A stretch of DNA of 64,000 nucleotides. Origin: Geosiphon pyriformis. Lineage: Eukaryota > Glomeromycota > Glomeromycetes > Archaeosporales > Geosiphonaceae. Shown here piece by piece: positions 1-11,162 of this stretch (position 1 is the first letter of the stretch; every line of letters starts with the position of its first letter). Location of the stretch: contig JAAOMT010000009.1 in NCBI GenBank assembly GCA_016748015.1, forward strand, positions 2,151,644 through 2,215,643, given 5' to 3'. The notes beneath the pieces were generated by a model. That model searched no databases, was not told where the DNA came from, and saw only the letters and a list, made by a program, of their open reading frames with translations. A program made the translations under genes and the position numbers.

Positions 1-2035
1 TTGGTTGTGGAAGTCTGAGAATCTGGTGGGATTCATTCTGTGTGTTAAGAGCTATATTAACTGGAACTGTGAATTGTCTAGTTGAACCAAAACCTTGGGT
101 TCCTCTATCGCTTTTTCCTAATTGTTCTCTTTGATTGACTAGTTGCAAACCCGAAATGTTGATTAGGGGTAGATAAATAGCTTGGGCAATTTTTTCAGCA
201 TGTTTGATCTTGAATGGTTTGTCAGTTTCATTTTGAAGCATCACTGTAATGTCTCCAGTATATCCAGCATCGATTATTCCTCCTCTGACATTGATTCCTT
301 TGCTTGCCAGAGAGGACTGGGAGGTAATTTGAACCATTGCTCCTGGTGGAATTTTGAGTGCAATTTTGAGGTTAATTTTTGTGAGAGATTTGGGTTTGAG
401 AACAAGAGTATCCTTGCCTGGATATCTTAGGTCATATCCAGCATCAATTTCGTGTGTTTTTTCGAGTTTTATTCCTTGTCTGTTGTTGTTGAAGTATTTA
501 AGTTGTAAGGCAGGCTGATTTTCAATAAGGTAGATGGGTGTTGTTTCAATTTCTTCTGTTGCTTCAGGTTCTCCAAATTCAATTTTGTTCTCATCATTTT
601 TACTGGGCAAGGGGATACTAAGAGTGTAGTATTCAGGACACCACTGTTCATCACAAGACATAATGCATTCTCCACATAGCCTAATGTTTATTTGCTCTAA
701 TTGTTGAATTTGAGCTTCTTGGGTTGGGTAGTTGTGACTTGCAATTTGGTGGTAAACTTCTACTTCGTCTTTATAATCAAATCCAGCTAATTCCATGGTG
801 TATTCAATGTATTCTGCTTCCTTCATTTGACAAACATCTTCTTTGGTAGCTCCATTAATTAATGCTATTGCTAGGTCAAAAATCATCTTGGCATCATGGG
901 GGTAGTGATAAAGTTTGTTGAGAGCACTGTTGTATGCTGCATTAAAGAGTGTTCCTCTTTTTACTTTTTCTGAAATTGATAAAGCATAGTGGCAGGTCTG
1001 ATCGCAGACTCCTCCTCTCATGGCTACATCAATCCAATTGCATTCTTCCAGTAGCATATCTCCACAAGTCAAACAAAGGGTGTTGTCCCATTTTCCGCTC
1101 TTTTTTATTAGATGGTCCCATCATTCTCTGTGGCAAGCCTTGCAATAATAACAAGTATGATTTTCATATTTTTCTTCAGGTAAAATGCAGGCTCCCATTG
1201 ATGATAGTTTTTTGTGGCAGTCCTTATATTTAAGGGGAATATAGGGGCATTGTTTTCTTGGTTTGGGTTTTGAGTAAGAGATATTCCATCCAGAGGTTTC
1301 GGGTTCAGAGTGTGGGGTAAAATGTTTTTGTTCTGTTTCATCAGCCCAGTTGGATGTTGATTTAAAAGCCATGAATGTTTCAATGAGGGGTTTTTTCTCT
1401 TCTGGTTTGAATTCAAAAGCTGGGGCTTTTTCAGAGCATTTGTTGAATGTACTACAAGTGGCAGGTACCCGGGCATGTTGTCCTTGGTAGAAGATTGTTA
1501 ACTCTTGTGTTTCCCAATTCAGATTAGCATTGGCTTTTTGAAGCCAATCATTTCCGATGAGAGCTTGGTACTGGGGTGTATCCATTATAAGAACTTTGAC
1601 TGGAATGGTGATTCCATTAAGAGTGAATGGAAAATTGTCAATTTCTCCTACTGGGGTCTTTTTCATGCCATTAGCAGTGATGATTACTGTTTGAGCTGGT
1701 CGGTCAACATTTCTCTTCAACTGTTGCATTAACTGGTAGGTAATAATGCTTCTGGCAGATCCATGGTCTAGGATCAAGTGAATTGTTTTTTCTTCGACTT
1801 CTGCTTCAGTGTACATAGCCATGATTGCTTTTTGTTCATTGGTGGCTGCATTGCTAAGCAGGAATGGTGACTCATTTGCTTCGAACTCAAAAGGGAATAT
1901 ATCTGAAAGGTTAACATTTTCAGCGATTCTGGCTGATAGGATTGTGGTAGGAGTATAGGAAGGGTTTTGTTGTTGTGCTGCAGCTCTACCTTCTGAGAGT
2001 GCTGTATGGTAAAAATTCTGTTTTTTTGGCATTGT
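1..2035 (-). pseudogene. pol 5' part: aspartic protease, Cys-rich segment, dUTPase
   Basis: A 303-codon open stretch (2032 to 1121) ends at a TGA, and the same frame stays open from there to base 1. The first part holds a retropepsin-like domain: ILDHGSARS followed by ITYQLMQQL, a flap-like GEIDNFPFTL and LIGNDWL near the end; note DHG instead of the usual DSG/DTG. A Cys-rich stretch follows with several CxxC pairs (CYYCKAC near 1150, CLTCG near 1060, CGEC near 670). Bases about 455 to 60 encode all five dUTPase motifs: GYDL (about 440), SSLASKG (about 310), GGIIDAGYTGDI (about 270), KHAEKIAQA (about 195) and RGTQGFGST (about 90). dUTPase hydrolyses dUTP to dUMP and pyrophosphate, and in retroelements is thought to limit uracil in the new cDNA. 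The single TGA at 1121-1123 fits a mutated Trp codon. The RT lies outside the window. Confidence 0.88.
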
Positions 2036-3885
2036 TAAATAACTGGGTTGAGTGTGGTAGTGGTTGGGTCTTGGTTGAGTGGAATTTCAGGGAACTAATT
2101 GGTTGTTCGAACTGATTCTATTGTTGTTTACTTGGTATTAGTTTTGTGGTATGAATTGATTTTGTGTAATCAGTCTTCAAGCAGGTACTTGATAATATTG
2201 TGTGGGTAGTTGTTGGTATTGCTGTTGGATTGGCTGTGGGGCAGATTGATAATAGTTATTTTGGTATTGGGGTCTTGGTGGATAGTAAGCTGGTGGTGGT
2301 GGTTAATAATAAGATTGTTGTGGTGGAGAATAACGTTGATTACTCCTATTTTGTTGGTCTCATTGTAGCTTTCTACAATCTTTTTTCCAGTGGCCAGAGA
2401 TTTCACAGTAATGGCAATTCTGAGGCTGGTTATTGGAAAGTGGTGCAAAGTTATTTTGATTTTATCTTTGGGATGGTTGATATCTTTGGGATTGCTGTTG
2501 TTGTTGATTGGTGAAATAGTTTTCAATCTTCTTTGTGAGTTGGTCAATTTTTTCCTCAGCTGCTGAGCTGGTTTTTCCAATTGCCAAATTTACAAGTTTT
2601 GTGCGATTGGCCTCTTCCATGGCCATTTCGTATCTTTTCACATGCTATATGGCAGAGTTTAAATCTTCTGGCGCACGTGAGTGAACTTTTTTAATTAGTT
2701 TATCTTTTAGACCAGCAATAAATTGATTCAAGATTTGAGCATCAGAATAATAATTGTTTGTTTCAAGTTGGCGAATTTGTCTGAGAAGTTTGTTGAATTT
2801 TCCAATATAAGTCATAACAGATTTGGAGGGTTCTTGTTTGATATTTCGAAAACGATTGTGAAGAGTGATGGAGGTATTATTGTCAGTGAACTGTTCAAGG
2901 AAGGCTGCTTTGAAAGTATTCCAATCATTGAATGGGGCAGCCAAGTTTTCAAACCATTCTCCTGCTGTTTCTTTGAGAAAGTAGGGAATTGTTCTTAATA
3001 TTCTGGCAGCATTCCATCTATTTGCATCTCTAGCTTTAGTAACTTGGTTGAGTCATTTTTGGGGACTGGTCTCAATGTCTTCTCTATTAAATTCAGGGAT
3101 TTTTGTGATGTATGTTGTCATTTTGTCTTTTTCATTTTCACTGTCTATTGATTCTTCTTCAGATATTTCAGATTTGTTTTCTTCATTCACTGCTGTCTTA
3201 GAGTGTTCACTTTGATTTTCAGCTAGAAAGTCAAGGAGATTGGAACTAGTTTGAAGAGGTTTTTGTTGTCTGATAAGACTTCTGAGTAATGTAAAATTTT
3301 TTGGTCTTGCAAATTGATTCAAGAGTGAATTAGGTGTTTGTGCTTGTGTAAATAAAGCTGGAAAAGGTGTGATAGTAAGTGGAAGTTTTGAACTGGTTCT
3401 TTGTTCAAATGTTTGTAAATGTTTGGCAGTTGTTTTTAGTAGTATTGGAGTATTTGGGGTGGTTTTTGAGTATTGCTTTAATTTGTTTTTGCCTTTGTTG
3501 CTTGTTTTTGTTTCTGATTCAAAATCAATAAAGTATTGAGACTGCACTAGATATGTTTCTTCACAGTATTTGATAATGTTAAAATTAAGTTCGTGAAAGT
3601 AAGTGGCAAGTATTTTGCTGTTAAGGTCTTCAGTTCCCAACTGTGAATAGTGTGCTAAATTATTGTAAAGGTTGCTTTTAACTTCTGAGATATTGTAATT
3701 TCCAAAAAAATAATTGTTGATACGGTTTTCAATGTATTAGTATACTGATTTCTTGACAACTTCAATTCCATCTGGAATGTTGAATCTTTGCTTGCAGTGG
3801 GTGTAAATTGATTGGTAATACTTTAGAGTTGTTACATCTGGTGTGGTCGCTACTTTGAATTTTGTTGTTGCTGTGTTATTTCCAT
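2036..3885 (-). pseudogene. gag (capsid/nucleocapsid) of the dUTPase gypsy element
   Basis: Gag forms the cytoplasmic particle that packages the element RNA. The frame (the same one pol uses) starts just after the primer binding site. No ATG in this frame is visible near 3885, so the start is uncertain. Nine stops interrupt it between 3737 and 2087. The retrotransposon-gag capsid domain lies at about 3050-2640, with the typical W-F--L and F---F--Q-F spacing (GEWFENLAAPFNDW, then AAFLEQFTD) and later IGKFNKLLRQI. A CCHC zinc knuckle CHYCEISGHWKKDC (CX2CX4HX4C) sits at 2375-2416, followed by a Gln/Pro/Tyr-rich tail. Conserved Gln codons replaced by TAA or TAG account for most breaks. Confidence 0.82.
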
Positions 3886-3897
3886 GGGAGAGCACCA
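3882..3897 (-). other. tRNA primer binding site of the gypsy element
   Basis: On the minus strand TGGTGCTCTCCCATGG starts two bases after the LTR end (TAACA, then tt). A PBS beginning TGG, complementary to a tRNA 3' CCA end, is typical of LTR retrotransposons. The TRIM-like element at 48.9 kb has the same 2-bp spacing and also begins TGGTGC. Confidence 0.7.
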
Positions 3898-3899
3898 AA

Positions 3900-4307
3900 T
3901 GTTACTAGAGATTTTTGGTCTCCTTTCTTGAATGTTGTTGATGCCTGTTTGCTGTGAATTCACGTTTCCAGGAAGTAGTTGGACCTCCAGTAACTGAATT
4001 TATCTTCAAATTATCTCCTATAATTTAAACTTGCTGGACTTATGAATGAAATAGCCAATTCCATGCCAGTTGCTTTATGTAATTATGTTGTAGTAAATGT
4101 CAACTCTTTCCCAGGAATTGCTTGTTTAGAAGCTCACTAAAAATGTGTAGTTACTTTGCTGTGAAAGTCAACTTTTCTACAGAAATCTTGTCTGTAGGCT
4201 ACCTTAATGATTGTAATAAGAAAAGAAAAAAAAAATAAAAGAAATGTAAAAGAAATAGGATTTTATCAAGAGAAACGTTTTTCTATTCAGGCCTGGAGTC
4301 ACTAACA
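3900..4307 (-). repeat. 5' LTR of the gypsy element
   Basis: About 408 bp bounded by TGTTAGTGACTCC at its 5' end and CTCTAGTAACA at its 3' end on the minus strand, giving the short inverted TGTTA/TAACA ends. It is followed by a primer binding site and gag. The partner 3' LTR is outside the window, so neither length nor target-site duplication could be checked by comparing two LTRs. Confidence 0.72.
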
Positions 4308-4849
4308 GTTTACTGAAATTGGTAGCTAATCAATTTCAAAACGTTAGTTGGGTTTTGGAAATTTTTTAAGTGCAATAATTAAAAAATTTGGTTTTTTGAA
4401 TTATTTGATATTTATTTTTTTTTGTGTATGTAGGAATGGTTTTAAGTAATAAATCTAAAGTAAGATACATTTTCTTGAAGAGAGATGCTCTTCTTTTATA
4501 CAACTTGTCATAACACTATTCTATGAACTTGAACTTTGCTATTTTCTACAATTTCACTGAACTAAAGATACATTTCGGCGAACTACAAGTTATTTCTGTG
4601 AACTATTAGATATTTTGGTGAACTATCAATTATTTTGGTGAATTTCTACAAATTTTGGCAAACTTTTGAATGTTACATAGTTTGGGGTATTGTATGATTG
4701 ATCATCACAATTAGGTTACATTTGTGTTGTGTACAAATTGGGTTATTAATTTAAATGATAATTTTGGACATTTTGCTAATGTAATAAGTGATAATTTGAA
4801 ATGATAATATATGCTAATTAATGATAGGATTTATAAAATAATTTCATGC
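4308..4849. other. AT-rich spacer with a short tandem repeat, no gene
   Basis: No open frame longer than about 60 codons and no recognisable element. It holds the 20-bp tandem array at 4559-4659 and otherwise AT-rich sequence between the gypsy 5' LTR and the 3'-truncated LINE that begins near 4850. Confidence 0.6.
4559..4659 (+). repeat. 20-bp tandem repeat, about five units
   Basis: Consecutive units of 20-21 bp, each starting GAACTA or a near variant and ending TTTTGGT or close to it, for example GAACTATCAATTATTTTGGT. The units differ mainly at single bases. No spacer structure, so this is a minisatellite and not a CRISPR array. Confidence 0.7.
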
Positions 4850-6117
4850 TAAATAATATCTTTAATTTTGTCTGGTAACAGTGTTAATAAGACTAGATTT
4901 TAAAAAACTATTAGTAAATAAAAAAATGCCCAAGTATTTATAAAATTTATTTTTCTTAGCAATAGAAATGTTTGATCTACTAATTAACAACTAAGAAACT
5001 TTTACTCTTTAAAAAATAGATATAGCCACCATCTTATTTATATTAATTAAAATATTATTGATTCGAAAAAATTCACTAATTATATCCAAAATACACTAAG
5101 TAGTAAACATGTCATTTCCAATTCAAATTATGTTATTCACAAAAGCTCTTACTGCCAAAAAAAATATTATGCCACTTCTATAACTTTGCTTGCCAGTCTG
5201 CATGAAAAATTTTGAATTCAGCTTGTAGCCAAACAAACTTTCATGCCTTTTAACTTTGCAGACAAGAAATTATAAAAATTTTTTTACAATAAAAACAAAA
5301 AAACTTTACTTTAATCTAGTCTATTATAAACAGTATACCCATCTATAAGCTCAAAATTTGTTATTACCTGGTTGATTTAATTATTGTGCATACTTTCAAA
5401 AAACTTAATAAAATAGAAACACATTTTGATTTTAACCAAACTGTTTTTCAAATAATACCATCCAACAAAGTTATATGCTTTGTACATATCTTAAAAGACT
5501 AGTCACAGTTTTCTGTTCTTTTTCAATATATTTTTAACAATAGAACTAACAGCAAAGATTAGAGTTTGAGTAAATGTGTCTTTTAAAACCAAAAAATTAT
5601 TATCACACAAGACATCAAAATTGCTATAGGCCAAAAAAATCTTAGATAAGATTTTTTAGACTGTTTTAATCAAAACTTTTAGCTTAATATTTGTAAAAGT
5701 TTCCTTCCAATTATATGACTTTGGTATTATCAAAATTCAGGCTTTTTTTTATTGTGTAAGAACTGTATCTAATACTAAACACATATTGAAAATATTTAAC
5801 AAACCACCCAAAATCTGCTTATTATCATGTTTTTGGAGCTCATTAAAAATACCAAATAAATCAGCAGTTTTTTTATCAGATAAATCTTTAACAATTTGTA
5901 AAAATTCATTAAACTTAATATTGCATATTACTTTTAAGAAAGCATTACTATCTATATAACTTTAAGAAACATATTGATTAAACTAACAATTAGGCAAAAT
6001 ATTAAACATCACATGTTTTTTCATCTAACTTTCTATAATTATATCAATTGTAAATTTGATTTTATGTAACTCTAAAACCAGTTTATTATTAACTATCAGA
6101 TAATTAAGTATTATTTT

Positions 6118-6528
6118 TTAAAATGGCTGATTCAAAACATTTTTAAACATTTTTTCTTTATTAAAACAAAAATTTTCTATATGTTTGTTTATAGCTTTTT
6201 TAATAAGATTATTTTTGACAATCTTAAATTCATAATACTTAGATTTACAGTATCTTTTCTTGATTCTTAACAGATAATACAGAATTTTTTTTAGACTATT
6301 ATTATTATTAATCATAACATGTATCTTGATGGCTTTTTTTTTATTAATAGCAGCCCAAGTACCAATGAGATAATCAATTTTTGAATTATAATTCGAACCC
6401 AAACTTTTTATGATTTTGGCCACCAATAATTCCAGCTTTAAAAACTTTGATAACAGCTTATTTTTTGAACAATTGAACTTATAGAACCAAAGTCTGGAAA
6501 ATACATTATTAATAGAGTTAACTACCAC
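6118..6528 (-). pseudogene. LINE ORF2 linker fragment (copy 5)
   Basis: A 136-codon open stretch that aligns by eye with the region between endonuclease and RT of copy 1 (12040-12387): both share ELLVAK, a TWAAI stretch, KSKYYEFK and KKAI. The Lys/Asn/Ile-rich composition reflects AT-biased decay. It is part of a dead element and not an independent gene. Confidence 0.75.
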
Positions 6529-9128
6529 TTTTTTTAGAATTTTTCATATTGTATTCAGATCATTACAACTTTTCACATTATTAAAGTCTACTATTATTTC
6601 TAAAAATCTGTTTAATAAATACTTCTTAAACTGTATCTATTTATTGACATTAGTATTCTTGATTTTAAACTTTTATCTGTTTTTATTAGCCTGTTTATGA
6701 ACATTATTAAGATAAACATTCAAAAAACCATTTAAGCCAATTGTAATTAAAACTGCTTTGTAATTAATATTAAAAAAATCAAACACAAAGTTAACTTTAT
6801 GACCAGTAAGTACAAATACCAAATTCTAATTTACAAAAATAAAATCAATAATCTTTTTAATGCTCTTAAAATTACTTCAAATAAAAGCTTTGACCAAAGA
6901 ATATTCACAAAATAAGTTGATTAAACCTAAATTCACACAAAATTTGAAACTCACACTTTTTTTTGAACTATCTTTATTGAAGTCTTCATTTAATACCACA
7001 AAAGTACTAGAGTTAACTGTCTTAACAATAAAAAAATTGACTTTTAATGTTTAACCAAATCTTACTTTGATAGAAACATTAGTATACAAATCTAAGATCA
7101 ACTGATAATTTTTTTTAAACAAAAATCTTACTAAAATAATCCGACCAGAAATTTCTTTTATCTTAGAAATATGTTAAGCCAGAAAATTGTTCACAATAAT
7201 AGTCATTCTAATACCAAAAAAATCTTTATCCAAATCAGATATAAAAATCCACATCCCATCAAATTTGTTCAATATTCAGGATCTAATACTAGACTTTAAT
7301 TTTGTTACTATGATAATTAAAATTATATTATCTAAGTTTACATGTTAACAAACAATGTCTTTTTGCTTTACAAAGATATTAAAACCTCAAACATTACATA
7401 TAGCAAACTTTTAAGCTAAATTAGTTATTAAGATAAAGAAGACATTAAAAAATTCAAGCCAGTATATAACAGATCCAACCTCACCAAAATTAAACTAACA
7501 GAAACTTTAAAAACCACTATTTTAGATTTTAATTTATCTATCTTTATGGTTAAAACCTTCAAACTGTTTAAATCTAAATTTAAAATTATATTATTTGCAA
7601 TTGAAAAAAAAGAAGTAAGTAGCTCAAATTAGCTGTTTAAAGCCATATTCAAATTTGATTCCAAATTTGGAAAAACAGATACACCAGAAAAAAAAAACTA
7701 AAAAGTAAGTATTAGGTTTATACTGCTTAATTTTTACATAATATTTAATACTTGATCACCCAAAACCTTTACAAAACATTTCAAAAAAACCAAGTAAGCA
7801 CTAATAAATGAATTATCTTAAGCAATTATAGGACTTTTTTTAACATATAATATACTAAAAAAAAAATTCAAAACCAAAACTGAGATAAGTATTATTAGAA
7901 ATAACAGCAAGTAAAACTATTTATATCCAAGATTTGTCACCAAAAGCAGCAGAATAAAAGATAGAAACACTTTTTTTTATATATAATTTGGCCAACTAAA
8001 GACAATTTGCACCTGAAACAATCTTTTTAAATGTTCTTAAAAATTTAGAAATAAATACATTTGGTGTATTATATTCTAAAGCAGAATGTTCAAACTTTCT
8101 ACACTTTTTGCACCAAACCAAATTTATCTTAGCCCAAAATAGTTTTATATCACCAAAAATTGGCTCTGTATAAAAAGCAAACTCCAGTTTCTTATTTAAT
8201 TCAAAACCAATTATAACACAGTAAAATTAGTTGTTAGTATTAAGTAAGTGATTAATAATACAAGTTTTTTCACCAGTTTTCTCTAATATATTACTAAGAT
8301 TATAAGCAGTTGTTCTTACAGACAAAATAAACAAAAATGCTCTAAAATAATCCTTAGATATTCAAGTTTTACAATCTCTTATAGTCTTCTACCATAGTCT
8401 AATTAATTGTAATTAAATTAACATTATCTTATTAAACTTAGCTATTGTGATAACATCCATTTTTTTTTATATATTTATGAGAATTTCTTTAATTACTACC
8501 ATCCAATTTGACTTAATTTCTTGTTTTTTAAAATTGTTATTTACCTTGATTTCTTTTTTCTTAGCCAATAATACAGCTTTGTTCATGTTTTTCTCTAATA
8601 TAAATATAAATCTAATAATTTTTTCAAATTTTGAAAGAGTAATAGCCCTCTCAAAACTATTAATTGATAAAAACATTTTTTTAATTACTTAAGTTTTTGC
8701 AATAACCAATTTTTTTTTACTACAAAAAAATTAATACCAAGAGTAAAAAATTTTTTAACAAATATTTCAATTTGAGTTTTTACTATTTTTGAGTTAATTC
8801 ATTTTTTGTTTAAAAAAATGTTAAATGAGAAAGTAAAAAATTCTTTATTTTTATCTATGCTATAATCAATTATACTAATAAGAGAACCACATTCCAGATT
8901 AATATCTGTTTTTTTTGCTTTAAGAATATTTACTGCTGAACCAAAAGAAAAGCCACTATTAATATCTAAAAACATACTATAATTTTTACTATTATTAGAT
9001 ATACTGTTTTTATTCAAGTATATATTATTATTAATATTAGATTAAATTAGAGAGATATCTTTTTTATTACCAGAATACTTAATATTGCCAACTAAAATCT
9101 TTTTTTTAAAAAAAAAAATCTTTAACAA

Positions 9129-9139
9129 GACTGTAAAAA
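9129..9139. repeat. Target-site duplication, left copy, of LINE copy 1
   Basis: GACTGTAAAAA at 9129-9139 recurs directly after the poly-A tail of copy 1 at 17858-17868. It marks the place where copy 1 inserted into ORF1 of copy 5. Confidence 0.65.
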
Positions 9140-9299
9140 AAAACTTAAAAACTTCTTTCTCTTTTATATCCACAAATCCTCAAAAAGTGCTTTTCTGAAG
9201 AAGTTTTTTATTTTTTTATTTTTTTCTTGTTAGTATTTCACAATTTCTCTTTCTAATAACCCCTTTTTTGTAAACTTGGAGGCTGTTTCTAATAGCAAC

Positions 9300-11160
9300 A
9301 TGTCTAAAAAAAAGGCACCAAAGAGTGCTTTTCATGGTTCTGCAGGTGGCTCTTTCTCACAGAAAAAAAAAGTTGTGCTTAGGAATATTAAACACTTTGG
9401 TAATAAAAAAGATATCTCTTTAAACAAGTTTGAGCTTGGTGACAATGTGTTTTCTAATGTAGATAGTCTGTTTGATGATGAAAGAGGTACTAATATGACT
9501 GGTATCAATGTTGGATCTCTTCTGGGTTCGGCTGCCAATACTCTTAAATCAAAGCATGTTAATACTGGTGCTGTTTTTGGTTCCTTACTTGGTTTTCCTA
9601 ACTTTGACATAGATAATGATAAAGAAGTATCTCTTTCTTCTTACCTCTCAATTTCTTTGGATAAAAATTGGGTTGATCCCAAAATTATCAAGACTCAGAT
9701 GGAGGTCTTAGTTAGGAAATTATTTGTTTTGGATGTTAATCTCTTAGCTGTGAAAGGGAAATCAGCAATGGCAAAAACCCAACTCATCAAAAAATTTTTT
9801 TCAACAATCAATGGTTTTGGAAGGACCATTATCTCCTCAAAATTTGAAAAGATTATCTGATCGACATTTACTTCTGAGAAGAGCTTAATTAAGGCTACAG
9901 CATTGGCCAAAGAGAAGAGAATCATCATAAACAGTGATCTCAAGAAACAAAGAATTCATTCAGATCAGGCCATAGTAATCAAAAAAATTCTCATGGATAC
10001 ACCAAAGAAGATGATCATTGCTGCAATATCTGAGTTTGGTGATATTAAGTTAATCAAAATTCAGCTAATTGGGATGTGGCAAAAGGCTGTAATAAAATCC
10101 ACCAAATTGGAGCAGACAAAACAACTTGCATCAAGATGGTCTTTCCTCATTGGGAAGGACTTAGTGCATGTGGCTATGGCTGTGAAAGATCGGAATACTT
10201 GAATGTTTAGGGATTGCTTTAGAGCATTTTTGTTTACTCTGCTTGTAGGAACAATAACTTATGATTTAGAGATTTTGTTAGAAAAGGCTAGTGGAAAAAC
10301 ATATGTTATTAATTACTCTCTTGTTACTGGCAACCAGGTTTGTTGTGCTGTAGTTGGTTTCAATTCAGATAAGAACCTGGAATCTGTATTTTACACAAAG
10401 CCAATTTTTGGTGGTGTCAGACTTTCATGGACTAGGATGAATTTGGTTTGTTGTAAAAGATATGGCCATTTTGGGTATTCTGCTCTTGAGTGTGATTCCT
10501 CAGATGTGTTAGTCCTATCCTTCCAAAAATCTTATAAAAAAGTTGTCTTGGAAGAAATCCATCTTTAGCTTGCTAGATTGTATGTTAAAAAATGTGTTCC
10601 AATTTCTTGTTCTACTGTCTTTGGTGGCAAGTTTTGGGCTCAAATAGTTTTACTCAAGTCGGTCTTAGATGGTTCTTCTTTTGGTTCTGGTTCTGGTTCT
10701 GGTTTTGGTTCCTCTCCAACTGGCACCTATAGTTTGGGTGGTGATCCCCTCCTTGTTTTGGCTAATAATTCAGCTTTGAATGATTGGTTGGTCTCTTTGA
10801 AATGTTTCTTAGAGCTCTTAGTAGATCAAGTTTCTGGTATTGTGCAAAAATTAAGTGGCATGAAATTGGTGCCTCTGGCTCCCTTTTTTTATCCTAGTGT
10901 TTCAGCTATTCCAATGACTGTCAATTTGGATTTGGGCCAAAACATGGTTTTGAATAGTTCTGAATTAATCTCTTTATTTCCTTCTCATGTTGTTTCTGAT
11001 GTTTTAGCTTTGGATCCTAATAGTTCAAAAGTTTTAACAGCCAAGGTGGGCAGTTTGGAGTCAAAATTTGTGGCTCTTGAGGCCTCTGTAAATTCAGTTT
11101 TGGTGAAGTTAGATCAGTTGTGTGCTGGCTTGAGTTCTCTAATGTCTTCTTTGTCCCAAT
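9300..11160 (+). pseudogene. LINE ORF1 (RNA-binding protein), copy 1
   Basis: ORF1 proteins coat LINE RNA. The frame opens at ATG 9300 (MSKKKAPKSAF). In-frame stops at 9858, 10200 and 10566 split it. Residues about 220-310 look like an RRM fold (AIVIKKILMDTPKK, then EFGDIKLIKIQLIGMWQKAV). A zinc-knuckle-like CKRYGHFGYSALEC lies near 10450-10500. The C-terminal third is Ser/Leu-rich, ending in a heptad-like stretch (VGSLESKFVALEASVNSVL). ORF2 follows within a few bases. The stops fit TGG-to-TGA and CGA-to-TGA when compared with copy 3. Confidence 0.75.
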
Positions 11161-11162
11161 GA

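Larger units (their letters stand above)
1..4307 (-). mobile_element. Ty3/gypsy-type LTR retrotransposon carrying dUTPase (5' half, truncated by window edge)
   Basis: Read on the minus strand the element runs 5' LTR (4307-3900), a 2-bp gap, a primer binding site (from 3897), gag, retropepsin-like protease, a Cys-rich segment and a dUTPase domain that reaches base 1. Reverse transcriptase and integrase would lie left of the window; the related broken copy at 44.1-62.9 kb shows them after the dUTPase. Gag and pol share one reading frame, with ten in-frame stops (low ends at 3737, 3053, 2645, 2462, 2360, 2303, 2177, 2138, 2087 and 1121), so the copy is not expected to be autonomous. Between stops the protein is well preserved, which suggests a fairly recent insertion. 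The Ty3/gypsy assignment rests on the related copy having RT-RNase H-integrase order; nothing inside 1-4307 proves the superfamily alone. Confidence 0.85.
4850..9139 (-). mobile_element. Old LINE copy (copy 5), heavily decayed, 3'-truncated
   Basis: Minus-strand relative of the LINE at 9.1-17.9 kb, altered by many C-to-T and G-to-A changes. ORF1 remnants are readable at 8.4-9.1 kb (a stretch related to SSKFEKII and another to GSLLG-type sequence). The EEP region lies at 6.8-7.4 kb, the EEP-to-RT linker at 6118-6528 (TWAAINKKKAIK resembles TWAAIDEEEAVK of copy 1) and RT fragments from about 5.8 kb down to 4.86 kb. Its 5' tip is not here but at 17858-18045, because copy 1 inserted about 15 codons into its ORF1. 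The left end is cut in the RT region by an unknown rearrangement, so the 3' third is missing. Confidence 0.75.

Noticed and set aside
182-430. Plus-strand frame of 82 codons near the left edge
   Set aside because: Antisense of the dUTPase domain, which has all five motifs on the minus strand.
2200-2514. Plus-strand open frame of 104 codons, Val/Gly-rich
   Set aside because: It is the antisense of the Gln/Pro/Tyr-rich gag tail and zinc knuckle; composition and position explain it.
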